DNA of 64,000 nt from Alphaproteobacteria bacterium (GCA_028285305.1 JANQPV010000049.1:61655-125654), one strand, 5' to 3'; shown: positions 17,239 to 26,014, counted from the stretch's first letter. Program-made: numbers and translations. The notes: generated by a model not told the origin, from the letters alone.

Positions 17239-18798
17239 ATGACCGATCCTCAAAAGAAAACAGGCGCCGAGTGTCTTGTAGAGACTTTGGTAAACGCGAA
17301 TGTCGATGTCTGCTTCTCCAATCCGGGCACCTCGGAAATGCATATGGTGGCGGCCATCGACAAGGTCGACGGCATGCGCCCGGTGCTCTGCCTCTTCGAA
17401 GGCGTTGCGTCGGGGGCGTCGGACGGCTATGCCCGCATGACCGGCCGGCCCGCGTGTACGCTCCTCCACTTGGGGCCTGGTATGGGCAATGCGATCGCCA
17501 ATCTTCATAACGCACAACGGGCGCGTTCCCCCATCATCAATATCGTTGGCGATCACGCTACATATCATCAGCACAATGACGCCCCGCTGGCCTCGGACAT
17601 TGCAAGCTATGCGCGCCCCTTTTCCGGCTGGTATCATGAGGCGCGCGACGCGGACACCATGCCCGAACTGGGGGCCCGCGCCGTTGCGGCATCCCTCGAG
17701 CCGCCTGGACAAATCGCGACGTTGGTGGTGCCCGCGGACTGCGCCTGGAACGAAAGCAAAGGGCCAGCCGATCCCTATCCGTTGCCGGAAAGGGCGAACG
17801 TTCCGGATGTGACAATCAGCAAAGTCGCTGAGGCTCTTCGCGGCGCGAAGAAGCCGGTACTGCTCACAACCGGCCAGGCCATCACTGAAAAGGGGCTCGG
17901 CGTTGCGAGCAGAATCGCAAAAGCAACGGGAGCCGAGCTTTATTGCGACACCTTCAATCAACGATTGGCGCGCGGCGCGGGCAGGGCGATTGCACGGCCC
18001 TTGCCCTATTTTGCAGAAATGGCGCTCGAAGCACTGGAAGGAACCGACCTGATCGTCCTGATCGGCACCAAGGCCCCGGTCGCATTTTTCGCATATCCCG
18101 GAAAGGCGTGCAGCTTGGTGCCCGACGGGTGCCAAACCATCACGCTTGCGCGCCCATCCGAGGATATGATCGGAGCAATGGAAGCGCTCGCCGATCTGGT
18201 TGGGGCATCCGATCCTGCAGAGCTCGCCGGTCATGAACCTGCCGAACTTCAGACCGGAGACCTGACGCCCGAGTCCATTGGCCGGGCGGTAGGCCACTTC
18301 ATGCCGGAAAACGCCATTGTTTCTGACGAAATGGCGACCTCGGGCCTTGGCTCAACCATCTTTTCGCTTAATGCTCAGCCCCATGACTGGTTGCAACTGA
18401 CAGGAGGTGCCATTGGTCAGGGACTACCGGTTGCGACTGGCGCTGCTGTCGCGTGTCCCGACCGGAAGGTTTTAGCGCTGCAAGCCGACGGCAGCGGCAT
18501 GTACACCCTCCAGTCATTGTGGACCATGGCCCGTGAGCAATTGAACGTGCTCGTCGTCATCTTCAATAATCGCAGCTATAACATTCTCAAGATCGAACTG
18601 GCCCGCGTGGAGGCGCAGAATCCCGGTCCCAAAGCGTTCAGTATGCTGGATTTAGGCAAGCCGGACATGAGCTGGGCGCACCTTGCCCAAGGCATGGGCG
18701 TTGAGGCTGCCAAGGCGCGAACGGCGGACGAATTCAATGATCTCTTTTCGTCCGCGGTGAAGCGCAAAGGACCGTTTCTTATTGATGCGATGGTGTAA
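17239..18798 (+). CDS. Thiamine pyrophosphate enzyme, acetolactate synthase large-subunit-like
   Basis: A 519-residue TPP-dependent enzyme with the PYR domain first (catalytic glutamate E54 in CLFEGVASGASDGYAR), a central Rossmann-like domain, and the PP domain with an ADGSGMYTLQS...NN motif at about 416-446. It lacks the extra features and regulatory partner of biosynthetic acetolactate synthase, so a decarboxylase or lyase role on a 2-oxo acid is more likely. It is cotranscribed with the feruloyl-CoA-synthetase-like gene (3-base gap). An ORF of 485 codons on the opposite strand is only a shadow. Reaction not assignable from sequence. Confidence 0.83.
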   Translation: MTDPQKKTGAECLVETLVNANVDVCFSNPGTSEMHMVAAIDKVDGMRPVLCLFEGVASGASDGYARMTGRPACTLLHLGPGMGNAIANLHNAQRARSPIINIVGDHATYHQHNDAPLASDIASYARPFSGWYHEARDADTMPELGARAVAASLEPPGQIATLVVPADCAWNESKGPADPYPLPERANVPDVTISKVAEALRGAKKPVLLTTGQAITEKGLGVASRIAKATGAELYCDTFNQRLARGAGRAIARPLPYFAEMALEALEGTDLIVLIGTKAPVAFFAYPGKACSLVPDGCQTITLARPSEDMIGAMEALADLVGASDPAELAGHEPAELQTGDLTPESIGRAVGHFMPENAIVSDEMATSGLGSTIFSLNAQPHDWLQLTGGAIGQGLPVATGAAVACPDRKVLALQADGSGMYTLQSLWTMAREQLNVLVVIFNNRSYNILKIELARVEAQNPGPKAFSMLDLGKPDMSWAHLAQGMGVEAAKARTADEFNDLFSSAVKRKGPFLIDAMV

Positions 18799-18812
18799 CT
18801 GATTACCAATTG

Positions 18813-19205
18813 CTATTGTCGAAACATGTTCGCGAGTTTGCGCGCCAGACGTTCACCATCGTCCGCCATCTTGGACGCGCGATAGGCCGTGTCCTGAGTG
18901 CAGCCGGCGTAATTGCGTTGGTGATAAACATACGCCCCATGGAACGCGTCGTTCATCCGATTCCGCAGCGACGTGGAAGGCCGGTATTGTTTCAAGAGCA
19001 GGTCGAATTCGCTGCGCCACTGGGTCCGCTCAGGCCGGTAGCATGCCCCGCGCAGATAATGCAGAGCGCCCATCACCTCCGATATTTTGACGAGGCGGCG
19101 TTCCAGTCTGGTGGACTGGGCATCGGCGGGCACCGGCAAAGCGACAATCAGGGCCAAAGCGATCAAGACGACAGAGGGTTTGAGCATTGATGGTCTCAGG
19201 GTCAT
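18813..19205 (-). CDS. TIGR02301 family secreted protein
   Basis: A 130-residue protein with a cleavable signal peptide (hydrophobic core LIALALIVALPVP, likely cleavage after ADA). The mature part matches the alphaproteobacterial TIGR02301 family: LHYLRGACY, then W-R-S-E-F, YHQRNYAGC and a terminal helix. Two conserved cysteines could pair in the periplasm. Function is unknown. ATG 19205 is annotated; ATG 19187 is an equally plausible start. The gene converges on the TPP enzyme gene with 14 bases between. Confidence 0.75.
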   Translation of the reverse strand: MTLRPSMLKPSVVLIALALIVALPVPADAQSTRLERRLVKISEVMGALHYLRGACYRPERTQWRSEFDLLLKQYRPSTSLRNRMNDAFHGAYVYHQRNYAGCTQDTAYRASKMADDGERLARKLANMFRQ

Positions 19206-19272
19206 AAACCTATGCTACAAAACGAAAGCGGCGAAATGTTGATTTCTGCGCCATTCCAATTGTGAGGTTGAA

Positions 19273-19701
19273 GTGGAAAATCCAATTCGATTCAAAGGTT
19301 TAGACCATGTTGTTCTGCGGGTGTCGGATTTGGGCAAAGCGCTTGCTTTTTACCGCGACGTTCTGGGATGCGCAATCGAACGTGAAGTCGAAGAAATCGG
19401 TCTCGTCCAATTGCGCGCCGGAACCGCGTTGATTGATCTCGTCCCAGTCGACAGTCCCTTGGGCAAGCAAATGGGGTCTGGTCCAAGCCCGGACGTCAAA
19501 GCCGGAGGACGCAATATGGATCACTTTGCCCTGCAAATTGATCCGTTTAATGAACAAAAACTCAAAGCATTCTTGGCGTCGAATGGCTTGGACGCCGGAG
19601 AAGTGGCGCGCCGCTATGGGGCAGAGGGGTACGGTCCCTCCCTCTATCTTTCGGACCCGGACGGCAACGTTGTGGAGCTGAAGGGCCCGCCGGCAGACTA
19701 A
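19273..19701 (+). CDS. VOC (glyoxalase/bleomycin resistance) family protein
   Basis: A 142-residue single-chain vicinal-oxygen-chelate protein. Two beta-alpha-beta-beta-beta modules are evident: the first begins LDHVVLRVSDLGKALAFYRDVLGC and the second begins at NMDHFALQIDPF and ends SLYLSDPDGNVVELKGPP. Likely metal ligands are H15, H78 and E137 by family pattern. Start codon GTG 19273 follows a GAGG site. VOC proteins include glyoxalases, dioxygenases, epimerases and resistance proteins; the substrate is not identifiable. Confidence 0.82.
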   Translation: MENPIRFKGLDHVVLRVSDLGKALAFYRDVLGCAIEREVEEIGLVQLRAGTALIDLVPVDSPLGKQMGSGPSPDVKAGGRNMDHFALQIDPFNEQKLKAFLASNGLDAGEVARRYGAEGYGPSLYLSDPDGNVVELKGPPAD

Positions 19702-19755
19702 GTTCCTCTTGCACGACCTTGTCTGAAATGCCACGCTTAGCGTGCGAGGAGCGTC

Positions 19756-21222
19756 ATGGATGGGGAGACGGTCATGCATTTCACCAATTCTGCACGAATA
19801 GCGTTAGCGCGAAATATCGCCGCGGTTTTTCTTTGCTGTCTGGCGCTGGTCGGATGCGAATCCACCGGCGGTCCGCTTGGCCTGACTAAAGACCAACAAC
19901 TTGCATTAGGGCGTCAGGAACATCCAAAGATTGTGGCGGCGTTCGGCGGCGAGGTCCAAGATGCCCAGCTTTCTGCGTATGTGGACGGAATCGTGCGCAA
20001 GCTCTTGGCGGCATCAGACCAGCCCAACGAGCCGATTACAGTGACGGTACTCGACTCGCCGATCGTCAACGCAATGGCGCTACCCGGCTATGTGTATGTA
20101 ACGCGCGGCCTGTTGGCCTTGGCGAATACGGAAGCCGAATTAGCCGGTGTGTTGGGCCACGAAATTGGCCATATCTTCGAACAACACACCGCCGAACGGG
20201 TGAGCCGCTCCAACCTGGCGGGGCTGGGAGCGGCGGTAATCGGTATTTTGACCGGCGATCAGACGGCCTATCAAATAGCGAGCCAAGGGGCTCAGCTCTA
20301 TCTGCTCAGCTTCTCGCGCACTCAGGAATATGAAGCGGATCGGGTGGGCGTGCGAATGTTGGCCAATGCAGGCTACAATCCGATCGCCGAGGCGGACTTC
20401 CTCAATTCTCTCAATCGCTGGAGCTCCCTTGAAGCGAAGATCGCTGGGCGTCCCACTGCGCCTCCGGAGTTTCTGTCTACCCATCCGAATACCGCGGAAC
20501 GGGTGAGGCGGGCCGCGGCCGACGCGCAGGTTCTGAACATCAAGGACGGCCGGAACGGGCGCAACACCTTCCTCTCAGCTATCGACAATATGCTGTACGG
20601 GGATGACCCGAGAGTCCAAGGCTTTGTGCGCGGCTCCACGTTCTACCATCCCAACATGGGGTTTTCGTTTTCCGTGCCTCAGGGCATGAAATTGACAAAC
20701 ACGCCCACATCCGTCGTCGCGCGCAGCGATGTCGCGCAGATGCAATTCGCAGGCGCAACGTCCCAGAATGGCCCGGGGCCCTTGATCGCAGCATTGGGTA
20801 AGGAGCTGGGCGTCAATTTGGGACGGCCCCGAGGGTTTACGGTTCACGGTAAGCAAGGCGCTCACGGACGCGCGCGCGCGAATACCAGGAGCGGACAAGT
20901 CGACGTCCAAGCTTACGCCATTCAGTGGCAAGGTGCGTCCCACTTCATCTTTCTGTGGGTCACGCCGGCCAGCAATACGAACCGGCTGCAGCGCGGCATT
21001 GAACAGTCCGTGGGTTCGCTTAGAGCAACGAGTGCGGCAAGTATGAACGCGCCGTCCGCCCGCAAGATAGACATTCGTACCGTGCGAAGTGGCGACACCT
21101 TGTCGTCGCTCGGAGCGCTAAACCGGTTCGTCAATCACAACACGGATCGTTTTGTTGTGCTCAATGGGTTGGACGGTTCGTCAACACCCCAGAGCGGGAG
21201 CAGAGTGAAAATCGTGCGTTGA
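19756..21222 (+). CDS. M48 family metalloprotease lipoprotein with LysM-like C-terminus
   Basis: A 488-residue envelope protease. The N-terminus is a lipoprotein signal (hydrophobic stretch ending LVGC). The HExxH zinc site is H135-E-I-G-H139 and the third ligand is in EYEADRVG, about residue 194. The last 45 residues (VRSGDTLSSLG...VLNGLDG...VKIVR) look like a degenerate LysM peptidoglycan-binding module. The architecture suggests a BepA-like periplasmic quality-control protease tethered to a membrane and to the wall. ATG 19756 and ATG 19774 both have upstream purine tracts; the second gives a more standard signal peptide. Confidence 0.87.
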   Translation: MDGETVMHFTNSARIALARNIAAVFLCCLALVGCESTGGPLGLTKDQQLALGRQEHPKIVAAFGGEVQDAQLSAYVDGIVRKLLAASDQPNEPITVTVLDSPIVNAMALPGYVYVTRGLLALANTEAELAGVLGHEIGHIFEQHTAERVSRSNLAGLGAAVIGILTGDQTAYQIASQGAQLYLLSFSRTQEYEADRVGVRMLANAGYNPIAEADFLNSLNRWSSLEAKIAGRPTAPPEFLSTHPNTAERVRRAAADAQVLNIKDGRNGRNTFLSAIDNMLYGDDPRVQGFVRGSTFYHPNMGFSFSVPQGMKLTNTPTSVVARSDVAQMQFAGATSQNGPGPLIAALGKELGVNLGRPRGFTVHGKQGAHGRARANTRSGQVDVQAYAIQWQGASHFIFLWVTPASNTNRLQRGIEQSVGSLRATSAASMNAPSARKIDIRTVRSGDTLSSLGALNRFVNHNTDRFVVLNGLDGSSTPQSGSRVKIVR

Positions 21223-21333
21223 AGAGCGCCACGGCCCCGCCAAGGCTATGCCAAGAACGCGAAGGACGCTCTCATTGTCTTCACGAATACGTCCTGATTT
21301 GGCACGTTAACTCTAAATGCTCCTCTCAGCCGC

Positions 21334-21350
21334 TTGGCACGGCGGTTGCA
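21334..21350 (+). promoter_or_regulatory. Sigma-54 (RpoN) promoter for flp
   Basis: The sequence TTGGCACGGCGGTTGCA fits the full sigma-54 consensus YTGGCACGRNNNTTGCW, with GG and GC 12 bases apart as required at -24 and -12. Transcription would start near 21361, about 70 bases before the flp ATG. It implies activation by an RpoN-dependent enhancer-binding protein, whose gene is not in the window. Confidence 0.7.
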
Positions 21351-21433
21351 CAACCTCTGGTGGGTGATCGGCCCACACATATTCAAGTATTGGCACATGA
21401 GACGTGCCTCAAAGGAAACAGAGGAGAGTAGTC

Positions 21434-21598
21434 ATGAAAACATTGGTATCTGCATTTCTGAAAGACGAGTCTGGCGCAACCGCGATCGAGTACGCCATTA
21501 TGGCATCCGGCATTGCCTTGGTCATCATTGCAGCTGTTGGCTTGGTCGGCGACAATCTGGACACGGCGTTTACCGCTGTTGCAACCGGCTTGGACTAA
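21434..21598 (+). CDS. flp: Flp/Fap-type pilin
   Basis: A 54-residue type IVb pilin of the Flp family, the subunit of tight-adherence pili. ATG 21434 follows a GAGGAGAG site. The prepilin peptidase site is G14|A15 with glutamate at +5 (E19) and tyrosine at +6 (Y20), followed by the hydrophobic helix (AIMASGIALVIIAAVGLV) through which subunits pack. No tad/cpa assembly genes lie in the window, so assembly must depend on a locus elsewhere. A consensus sigma-54 promoter lies upstream and a strong terminator downstream, making it a single-gene transcription unit. Confidence 0.92.
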   Translation: MKTLVSAFLKDESGATAIEYAIMASGIALVIIAAVGLVGDNLDTAFTAVATGLD

Positions 21599-21655
21599 GC
21601 GTCTAGAAAAACTATTCGCCGCGCTATCGCGCGGCATCCTTAGCTAATTGACTTG

Positions 21656-21695
21656 ACCCGCCTTTTTCAATCGAGAAGGCGGGTTTTTTCTTTTT
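21656..21695 (+). terminator. Rho-independent terminator after flp
   Basis: A perfect 9-base stem (ACCCGCCTT at 21656-21664 with AAGGCGGGT at 21676-21684) is followed by a T-rich tract. It lies about 60 bases after the flp stop and closes that single-gene unit. Confidence 0.85.
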
Positions 21696-21772
21696 GGTTT
21701 CTTGAGCCAAAAATCGCGCAGGGCGAAGCATTGGGGAGTAATTTTCTAAGCATTCACCTGTAAAGGAGCTGG

Positions 21773-22144
21773 ATGGCCGTAATACTCTTTTTGACAATCG
21801 TTCTTTGTTGTTTTTTGACCTACTGGTTGCCGTTTGTGGCCCAAGGCAAGGCTTCCTTAGCCATAATCGCGTTCTTCTCTCTCTATTTTGTAGGCATGCT
21901 TCTTCACAATGCAGCTTCCTGTATGCCCACGATCAATTGCCAGGAGCCCTCAGATCTTGCTGCACCATTTGGAGTGTTATTCGTCCTCGCACCGATCTTT
22001 ATGTTCTTTGTCGGCTTAACCGTCAGAGCATTCATACTGTTGGCGCCAAACTGGGCAGAACGTTTCAAAGGTGTTTCGACGAAGGTCTTCTTTGGTTCGG
22101 GAATCTTGATTTTAGTCTATGTTCTTCGAGTGTTTGCCAACTAG
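21773..22144 (+). CDS. Hypothetical four-helix membrane protein
   Basis: A 123-residue protein not assigned to a family. ATG 21773 follows AAAGGAG. Four hydrophobic segments are visible: about 2-22, 27-46, 66-88 and 102-121, with short loops; the second loop holds two cysteines (SCMPTINC). The size and topology suit a small inner-membrane protein. It follows the flp terminator and precedes the oppositely oriented tRNA-Gln, with no functional partner. Confidence 0.55.
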   Translation: MAVILFLTIVLCCFLTYWLPFVAQGKASLAIIAFFSLYFVGMLLHNAASCMPTINCQEPSDLAAPFGVLFVLAPIFMFFVGLTVRAFILLAPNWAERFKGVSTKVFFGSGILILVYVLRVFAN

Positions 22145-22191
22145 ATGTATCTGGAAAGTTTGCGCCGCGCCGTTGCAAATTTCGGTGAAAA

Positions 22192-22265
22192 TGGCTGCTG
22201 GGGCTGGGATCGAACCAGCATTTTCCGAGTCAAAGTCGGACGTCCTACCGTTAGACGACCCAGCA
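22192..22265 (-). tRNA. tRNA-Gln (anticodon UUG)
   Basis: Reading the minus strand from 22265, the acceptor stem TGCTGGG/CCCAGCA, a D arm, an anticodon stem TCCGA/TCGGA with loop CTTTGAC, and a T arm GCTGG-TTCGATC-CCAGC all pair. The anticodon TTG decodes CAA (glutamine). The discriminator base is G and the CCA end is encoded. No integrase or direct repeat of the tRNA 3' end is seen nearby. Confidence 0.95.
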
Positions 22266-22454
22266 TGAGACCGGTCGCCAAAACGTTCAGGAAGTCCGGA
22301 GGAGAAGAGGGAGAAGAACGCGCAGGCGAGAGCTCACACTGATAAATCAGTGCGCAGCGTCTGTCGGAAAAGAGTCGCGTTGTTCCTCATAGGCCAGCAC
22401 ATGGTTAGACTGCGCTCACATTTCAACCCCTATTAGGGGCATCGAGGGCCGGGA

Positions 22455-23567
22455 TTAGGCTGCTGCCTGTTGTTCGTCAGGCTGCTCTGTCGCGACCGCG
22501 TTCCGCAAGAACGCAAGCTCGGCTTGCCGCTCTGACTCCAAATAGGTCGGGTCAAGCTTGACCGGCTTATCGCGAATGGCCTCCATTCCCACACGCTCAA
22601 ATATGTGGCCACGGGGCGTGGGGTGAAAGAGCATCGCGGGTCGGCCATAAGCGAGCGACATCACGCAGGCATGGACCCGGTCCGAAAGTGTGAGCTCCGT
22701 TTGAGAGTAAATCGTGAAATAGGTGTAAGGTTCATCCGAGCACAGACCGTTAGGCTGCCGATAGATCTTCCACACCATGTCCGGATTGACCCGGTGCTCC
22801 GGCCGCACGACTTTGAGACCATCCATGTCGGCGGGAAGATTGCGGAAATCGGCAAAGGCACCAAGATAGCATTGCCATTGACCGGCCTTCGACATCTTCG
22901 TTTGGAACGAAGGTGCGGCGAGGCCCCAATCTCGATTCAAAAACTCGAACGAAGAGTCAAAGCTCTGCCCTTTCAGGAAGCCCGGTTTTGCAAGAGTGAT
23001 ATCGGGCTCGGGATACTGATCAAAATTGAGTGTGATATAGGGCCCCAAGTCGAGCCGCGGCGGTTCATAGGCCTTAGGAACAAAGAAAGCGGAGTCGATC
23101 CCTGCATAGGTGTGTTCGGCCGCGTCCTTGATGATCTCGTAGGATTGCCGGTCCCGCGTCGAGATAATCGCGGGCGGATATTTTTCAAGCACACTGAGCG
23201 CTGCGGCGATCTCTTTCTCCGTATAGTGAAAGAAGGCGGCGCTCAGCAAGATCACCTTCGTGCCGCGTGCGTGGAGAATCTGAAACGTGTCCTCCCACAA
23301 CGCACCGAACGTCTCGGTCAGCATGGGCCCCTGCAGGACCACATAATCCGCCTCCAAATGCTTGAGCAGACCTAAATCATTCTTTGGGTTGCCGTTGCGC
23401 TTGCGGTTGAACGTCCGGTAACCCGGCTGGTCCTGAATCTCAAAGATGTGCGCGTCCGGGAACATCTGGTCGAGGATCCACCGGCCGCCAATATTGAAAA
23501 ACGCATTGCCGATATTTTGGCCCCAATGGCCGTACATCAACGCGACGCGAGGCTTGCTGTCTACCAT
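22455..23567 (-). CDS. Polysaccharide pyruvyl transferase family protein
   Basis: A 370-residue protein with the polysaccharide pyruvyl transferase fold: GHWGQNIGNAFFNIGG at the N-terminus, a central VVLQGP segment, and near the C-terminus the nucleotide-site region SDRVHACVMSLAYGRPAMLF. Family members move pyruvate from phosphoenolpyruvate to sugars of capsule or exopolysaccharide. It stands alone, 190 bases upstream of tRNA-Gln, with no other glycan genes within 10 kb. The acceptor cannot be predicted, and distant members may have other roles. Confidence 0.82.
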   Translation of the reverse strand: MVDSKPRVALMYGHWGQNIGNAFFNIGGRWILDQMFPDAHIFEIQDQPGYRTFNRKRNGNPKNDLGLLKHLEADYVVLQGPMLTETFGALWEDTFQILHARGTKVILLSAAFFHYTEKEIAAALSVLEKYPPAIISTRDRQSYEIIKDAAEHTYAGIDSAFFVPKAYEPPRLDLGPYITLNFDQYPEPDITLAKPGFLKGQSFDSSFEFLNRDWGLAAPSFQTKMSKAGQWQCYLGAFADFRNLPADMDGLKVVRPEHRVNPDMVWKIYRQPNGLCSDEPYTYFTIYSQTELTLSDRVHACVMSLAYGRPAMLFHPTPRGHIFERVGMEAIRDKPVKLDPTYLESERQAELAFLRNAVATEQPDEQQAAA

Positions 23568-23844
23568 TCCCGTTTCCTCATTGCTGAGCCGCCCGAAGCG
23601 GTCAGATCATTCGAAGTGAAAATTTTATTCAATTTGTGTCGGAACCAATCTGAACCGGCCCGATTGAAAGACTCCGGGGTTCCGCAGATTTCGGATTCGT
23701 TGACAAGGGTCCGCTACATTGCACACTCAGGGCACCATAGACTCGAGACCTCCACCAAACGGTAAATTGGAAAGCGGGAGTTTGAACTAAAAGAGTATCA
23801 ACTGCGTATGCGGATGGTCAATGAAAACGAGATGAGCGGCCGCG

Positions 23845-24813
23845 TCAGGCAACAAGGCCCGAGAGTTTCCCAATCACCTCTTCGGCCTCCGCCATCGTGT
23901 TCTTGACGATGTCGGCACACGGCAGAACCTCATGGATGGCCCCGGCCCCTTGTCCCATGGGCAACGCGTCCCGCGCCGGATTGACGCCCGCCGTTTGGCC
24001 GCCAAGGGCCGTCATCACACCGGCTTGCGAAGAGATCTGCGCTTGGGCGGGAAAGCGTTTGATTTCATCAGCCCGCTTTTCCCAATCCTCGACATAATCG
24101 TTGGTGCGAACCCGCATGGTCTTGCCTGAATAGCATCTGGAAACAATCGTGTCCGTTTCCGCGGCTTCGATGATGGTTTGCTTATAGGCGTCTGCCGCGT
24201 TGGCTTCTGTCGAGGCGATGAACCGCGTCCCCATCCAAATGCCTTGCGCCCCGAAGGCGAGGGCAACGGCGAGGCCCCTTCCGTCAACGATAGAACCCGC
24301 TGCGATAACCGGCACGTTTACCGCATCAACTGCTTGCGGGATGAGCGCCATGCCGGCCACTTTGCCCGTATGGCCGCCGGCTTCGGTCCCCTGGGCGATA
24401 ACCGCATCCACGCCGGCATCGGCGCCTTTTTTGGCGTGACCGACGGTCCCGCACATATTCATGACCAAGACATTCTCGTCCTGTAGGCGCTTCATAATAT
24501 TGAACGGTACGCCGAGCCCCGAAATGAAGGCCTTGGCGCCTTCCTCAATGATGATGTCGACAGCGGCGTCCAGCGTCTCGGGGACAGCCGCTAGAAGATC
24601 CACGCCGAACGGCTTGTCGGTCTGGTCCTTCACTTGGCGCATCTGCTCGCGGATAATTTTCGGGGGCACACCCGCCATCCCAAGCGTGCCAAAGCCGCCC
24701 GCTTCAGAGACGGCGGCGCAAACATCGGCGTAAGAAACCCCGCCCATACCGGCAAGCATGATGGGATAGTCAACACCAAGCATGTCGCAAAGGGGTGTAC
24801 GGATTGTCATCAA
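23845..24813 (-). CDS. Nitronate monooxygenase / NAD(P)H-flavin oxidoreductase family protein
   Basis: A 322-residue FMN-binding TIM-barrel protein of the 2-nitropropane dioxygenase group. The N-terminal YPIMLAGMGGVSYADVCAAVS and the phosphate-binding segment AQGTEAGGHTG are diagnostic. Members oxidise nitronates, reduce quinones, or act as enoyl reductases in specialised catabolism. It is the last gene of a four-gene minus-strand operon, starting 21 bases after the SDR stop. The context favours a role in ring or side-chain degradation over nitronate detoxification, but this is inference. Confidence 0.85.
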   Translation of the reverse strand: MMTIRTPLCDMLGVDYPIMLAGMGGVSYADVCAAVSEAGGFGTLGMAGVPPKIIREQMRQVKDQTDKPFGVDLLAAVPETLDAAVDIIIEEGAKAFISGLGVPFNIMKRLQDENVLVMNMCGTVGHAKKGADAGVDAVIAQGTEAGGHTGKVAGMALIPQAVDAVNVPVIAAGSIVDGRGLAVALAFGAQGIWMGTRFIASTEANAADAYKQTIIEAAETDTIVSRCYSGKTMRVRTNDYVEDWEKRADEIKRFPAQAQISSQAGVMTALGGQTAGVNPARDALPMGQGAGAIHEVLPCADIVKNTMAEAEEVIGKLSGLVA

Positions 24814-24834
24814 ACGACTCCTGGAAAAACAGAC

Positions 24835-25617
24835 TTAGAAAATGGTATACCCGCCGCAAATCACGATCTCTTGACCCGTGTGGTAGCGCGAGGCCTCACT
24901 GGAGAGGTAGACGGCGATGCCGGCAAAGTCCTCTTTTTCGCCCCAACGGCGCATGGGAACACGGGGCAGAACCCTGGTCTTGAACCCTTCCGTTTCCAAA
25001 GCGGGGGAGGCCATCTCGGACACAATCCAACCGGGTAGGAGACTGTTTGCACGAACGCCGTAGCGCGCCATTTCAACCGCGACCCCTTTCATGTAGGCGA
25101 CGACCCCGCCCTTGGTCGCCGCATAATGCAGGTTACGAGCAGCGCCCATTAACGCGGCAGTGCTTGCCACACCGACGAGGGAGCCGCCGGGATCGCCTTT
25201 TTCGGCCCGTTCGATCATGTGCCGCGTCGCCGCGCGAATGGTGAACATGAGCCCATCCATATTCACCGCCATGACTTTGCGGTAAATGTCCGTGTCCAGC
25301 TCATGAACCCGGCCCGCATATTGCGACATGCCCGCGTTGGCGATACATGTATCGAGGCGTCCGAATTTCTCTAGGACTTCGGCCATCGCCTCATCTACCC
25401 GGGTCTCGTCAGACACATCCACGATCTGTGTCAGAACGTCCGCGCCCATGGCTGTGAGTTGCTCTCCGGCTTTTTCGTTCTTGTCCGGATTGGTGCCCCA
25501 AATCGCAATGGAGGCGCCGGCTAGGGCAAGGCCCTCCGCCATGCCGAGACCAATGCCGCCATTGCCGCCGGTCACAAGGGCAACTTGGCCCGTCAGATCA
25601 AAAGGTTGGAATGCCAA
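24835..25617 (-). CDS. SDR family oxidoreductase
   Basis: A 260-residue classical short-chain dehydrogenase. Cofactor motif TGGNGGIG at about 16-23, NAG motif at about 93, and catalytic tyrosine/lysine in YAATKGG. The C-terminus (HTGQEIVICGGYTIF) is the usual SDR ending. The start codon is TTG at 25617, supported by AAGGAG eight bases upstream; no ATG lies close. It is the third gene of the operon, 16 bases after the epoxide-hydrolase-like gene. Substrate unknown; probably a hydroxyacyl or alicyclic alcohol. Confidence 0.87.
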   Translation of the reverse strand: MAFQPFDLTGQVALVTGGNGGIGLGMAEGLALAGASIAIWGTNPDKNEKAGEQLTAMGADVLTQIVDVSDETRVDEAMAEVLEKFGRLDTCIANAGMSQYAGRVHELDTDIYRKVMAVNMDGLMFTIRAATRHMIERAEKGDPGGSLVGVASTAALMGAARNLHYAATKGGVVAYMKGVAVEMARYGVRANSLLPGWIVSEMASPALETEGFKTRVLPRVPMRRWGEKEDFAGIAVYLSSEASRYHTGQEIVICGGYTIF

Positions 25618-25633
25618 TGGGTCTGCTCCTTAC

Positions 25634-26014
25634 CTAGCTGCTCACCGCCGCCATTTGCGTTTCGAAATCCTTGAGATCGAAATAGTCGCGCCATTTGGCA
25701 ATTTTGCCGTCTTTGATTTCAAAGGTTCCCATAACGGGCAGGCGCAACCATTTCCCGTTGATCTTAAAATCGTCCCTGCGCTCCGTCATCACGACCCCAT
25801 CGCCGCAGTCCGCGATGTAGAAGATTTGCCAATTTATCTCCTCCGCCATCCCGAAAAAGGGCGTTAGCCCCTCCCGAATGGCCGCAACACCTTCGGACGG
25901 TTCCATGGGCATGTTGTGATAAAATGCATCTTCTTGAAAGAAACTCATCATACCTTCAAAGTCTCGTTCGTTCCATTTACCGATAAAGTCTTCGACTACT
26001 TTGGTCGCGCTCAT
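25634..26014 (-). CDS. Limonene-1,2-epoxide hydrolase-like protein
   Basis: A 126-residue SnoaL-like cone protein close to limonene-1,2-epoxide hydrolase. The catalytic Asp-Arg-Asp set of that family is matched by ERRDDF (arginine and aspartate) and the aspartate of WRDYFD near the C-terminus, around the core LPVMGTFEIKDGKI. The enzyme type adds water to an epoxide. It is flanked by two SDRs and a flavin oxidoreductase in one operon, consistent with epoxide, diol and ketone steps on a cyclic compound, though some family members serve steroid catabolism. Start ATG follows GAGGAAG. Confidence 0.8.
   Translation of the reverse strand: MSATKVVEDFIGKWNERDFEGMMSFFQEDAFYHNMPMEPSEGVAAIREGLTPFFGMAEEINWQIFYIADCGDGVVMTERRDDFKINGKWLRLPVMGTFEIKDGKIAKWRDYFDLKDFETQMAAVSS

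Noticed and set aside
16840..18297. A 485-codon open frame opposite the CoA ligase and TPP enzyme genes.
   Set aside because: It lies entirely within two well-supported genes on the plus strand, and its translation shows no recognisable domain.
22192..22265. tRNA-Gln as a possible integration site.
   Set aside because: No integrase, no repeat of the tRNA 3' end and no mobile genes are found on either side.
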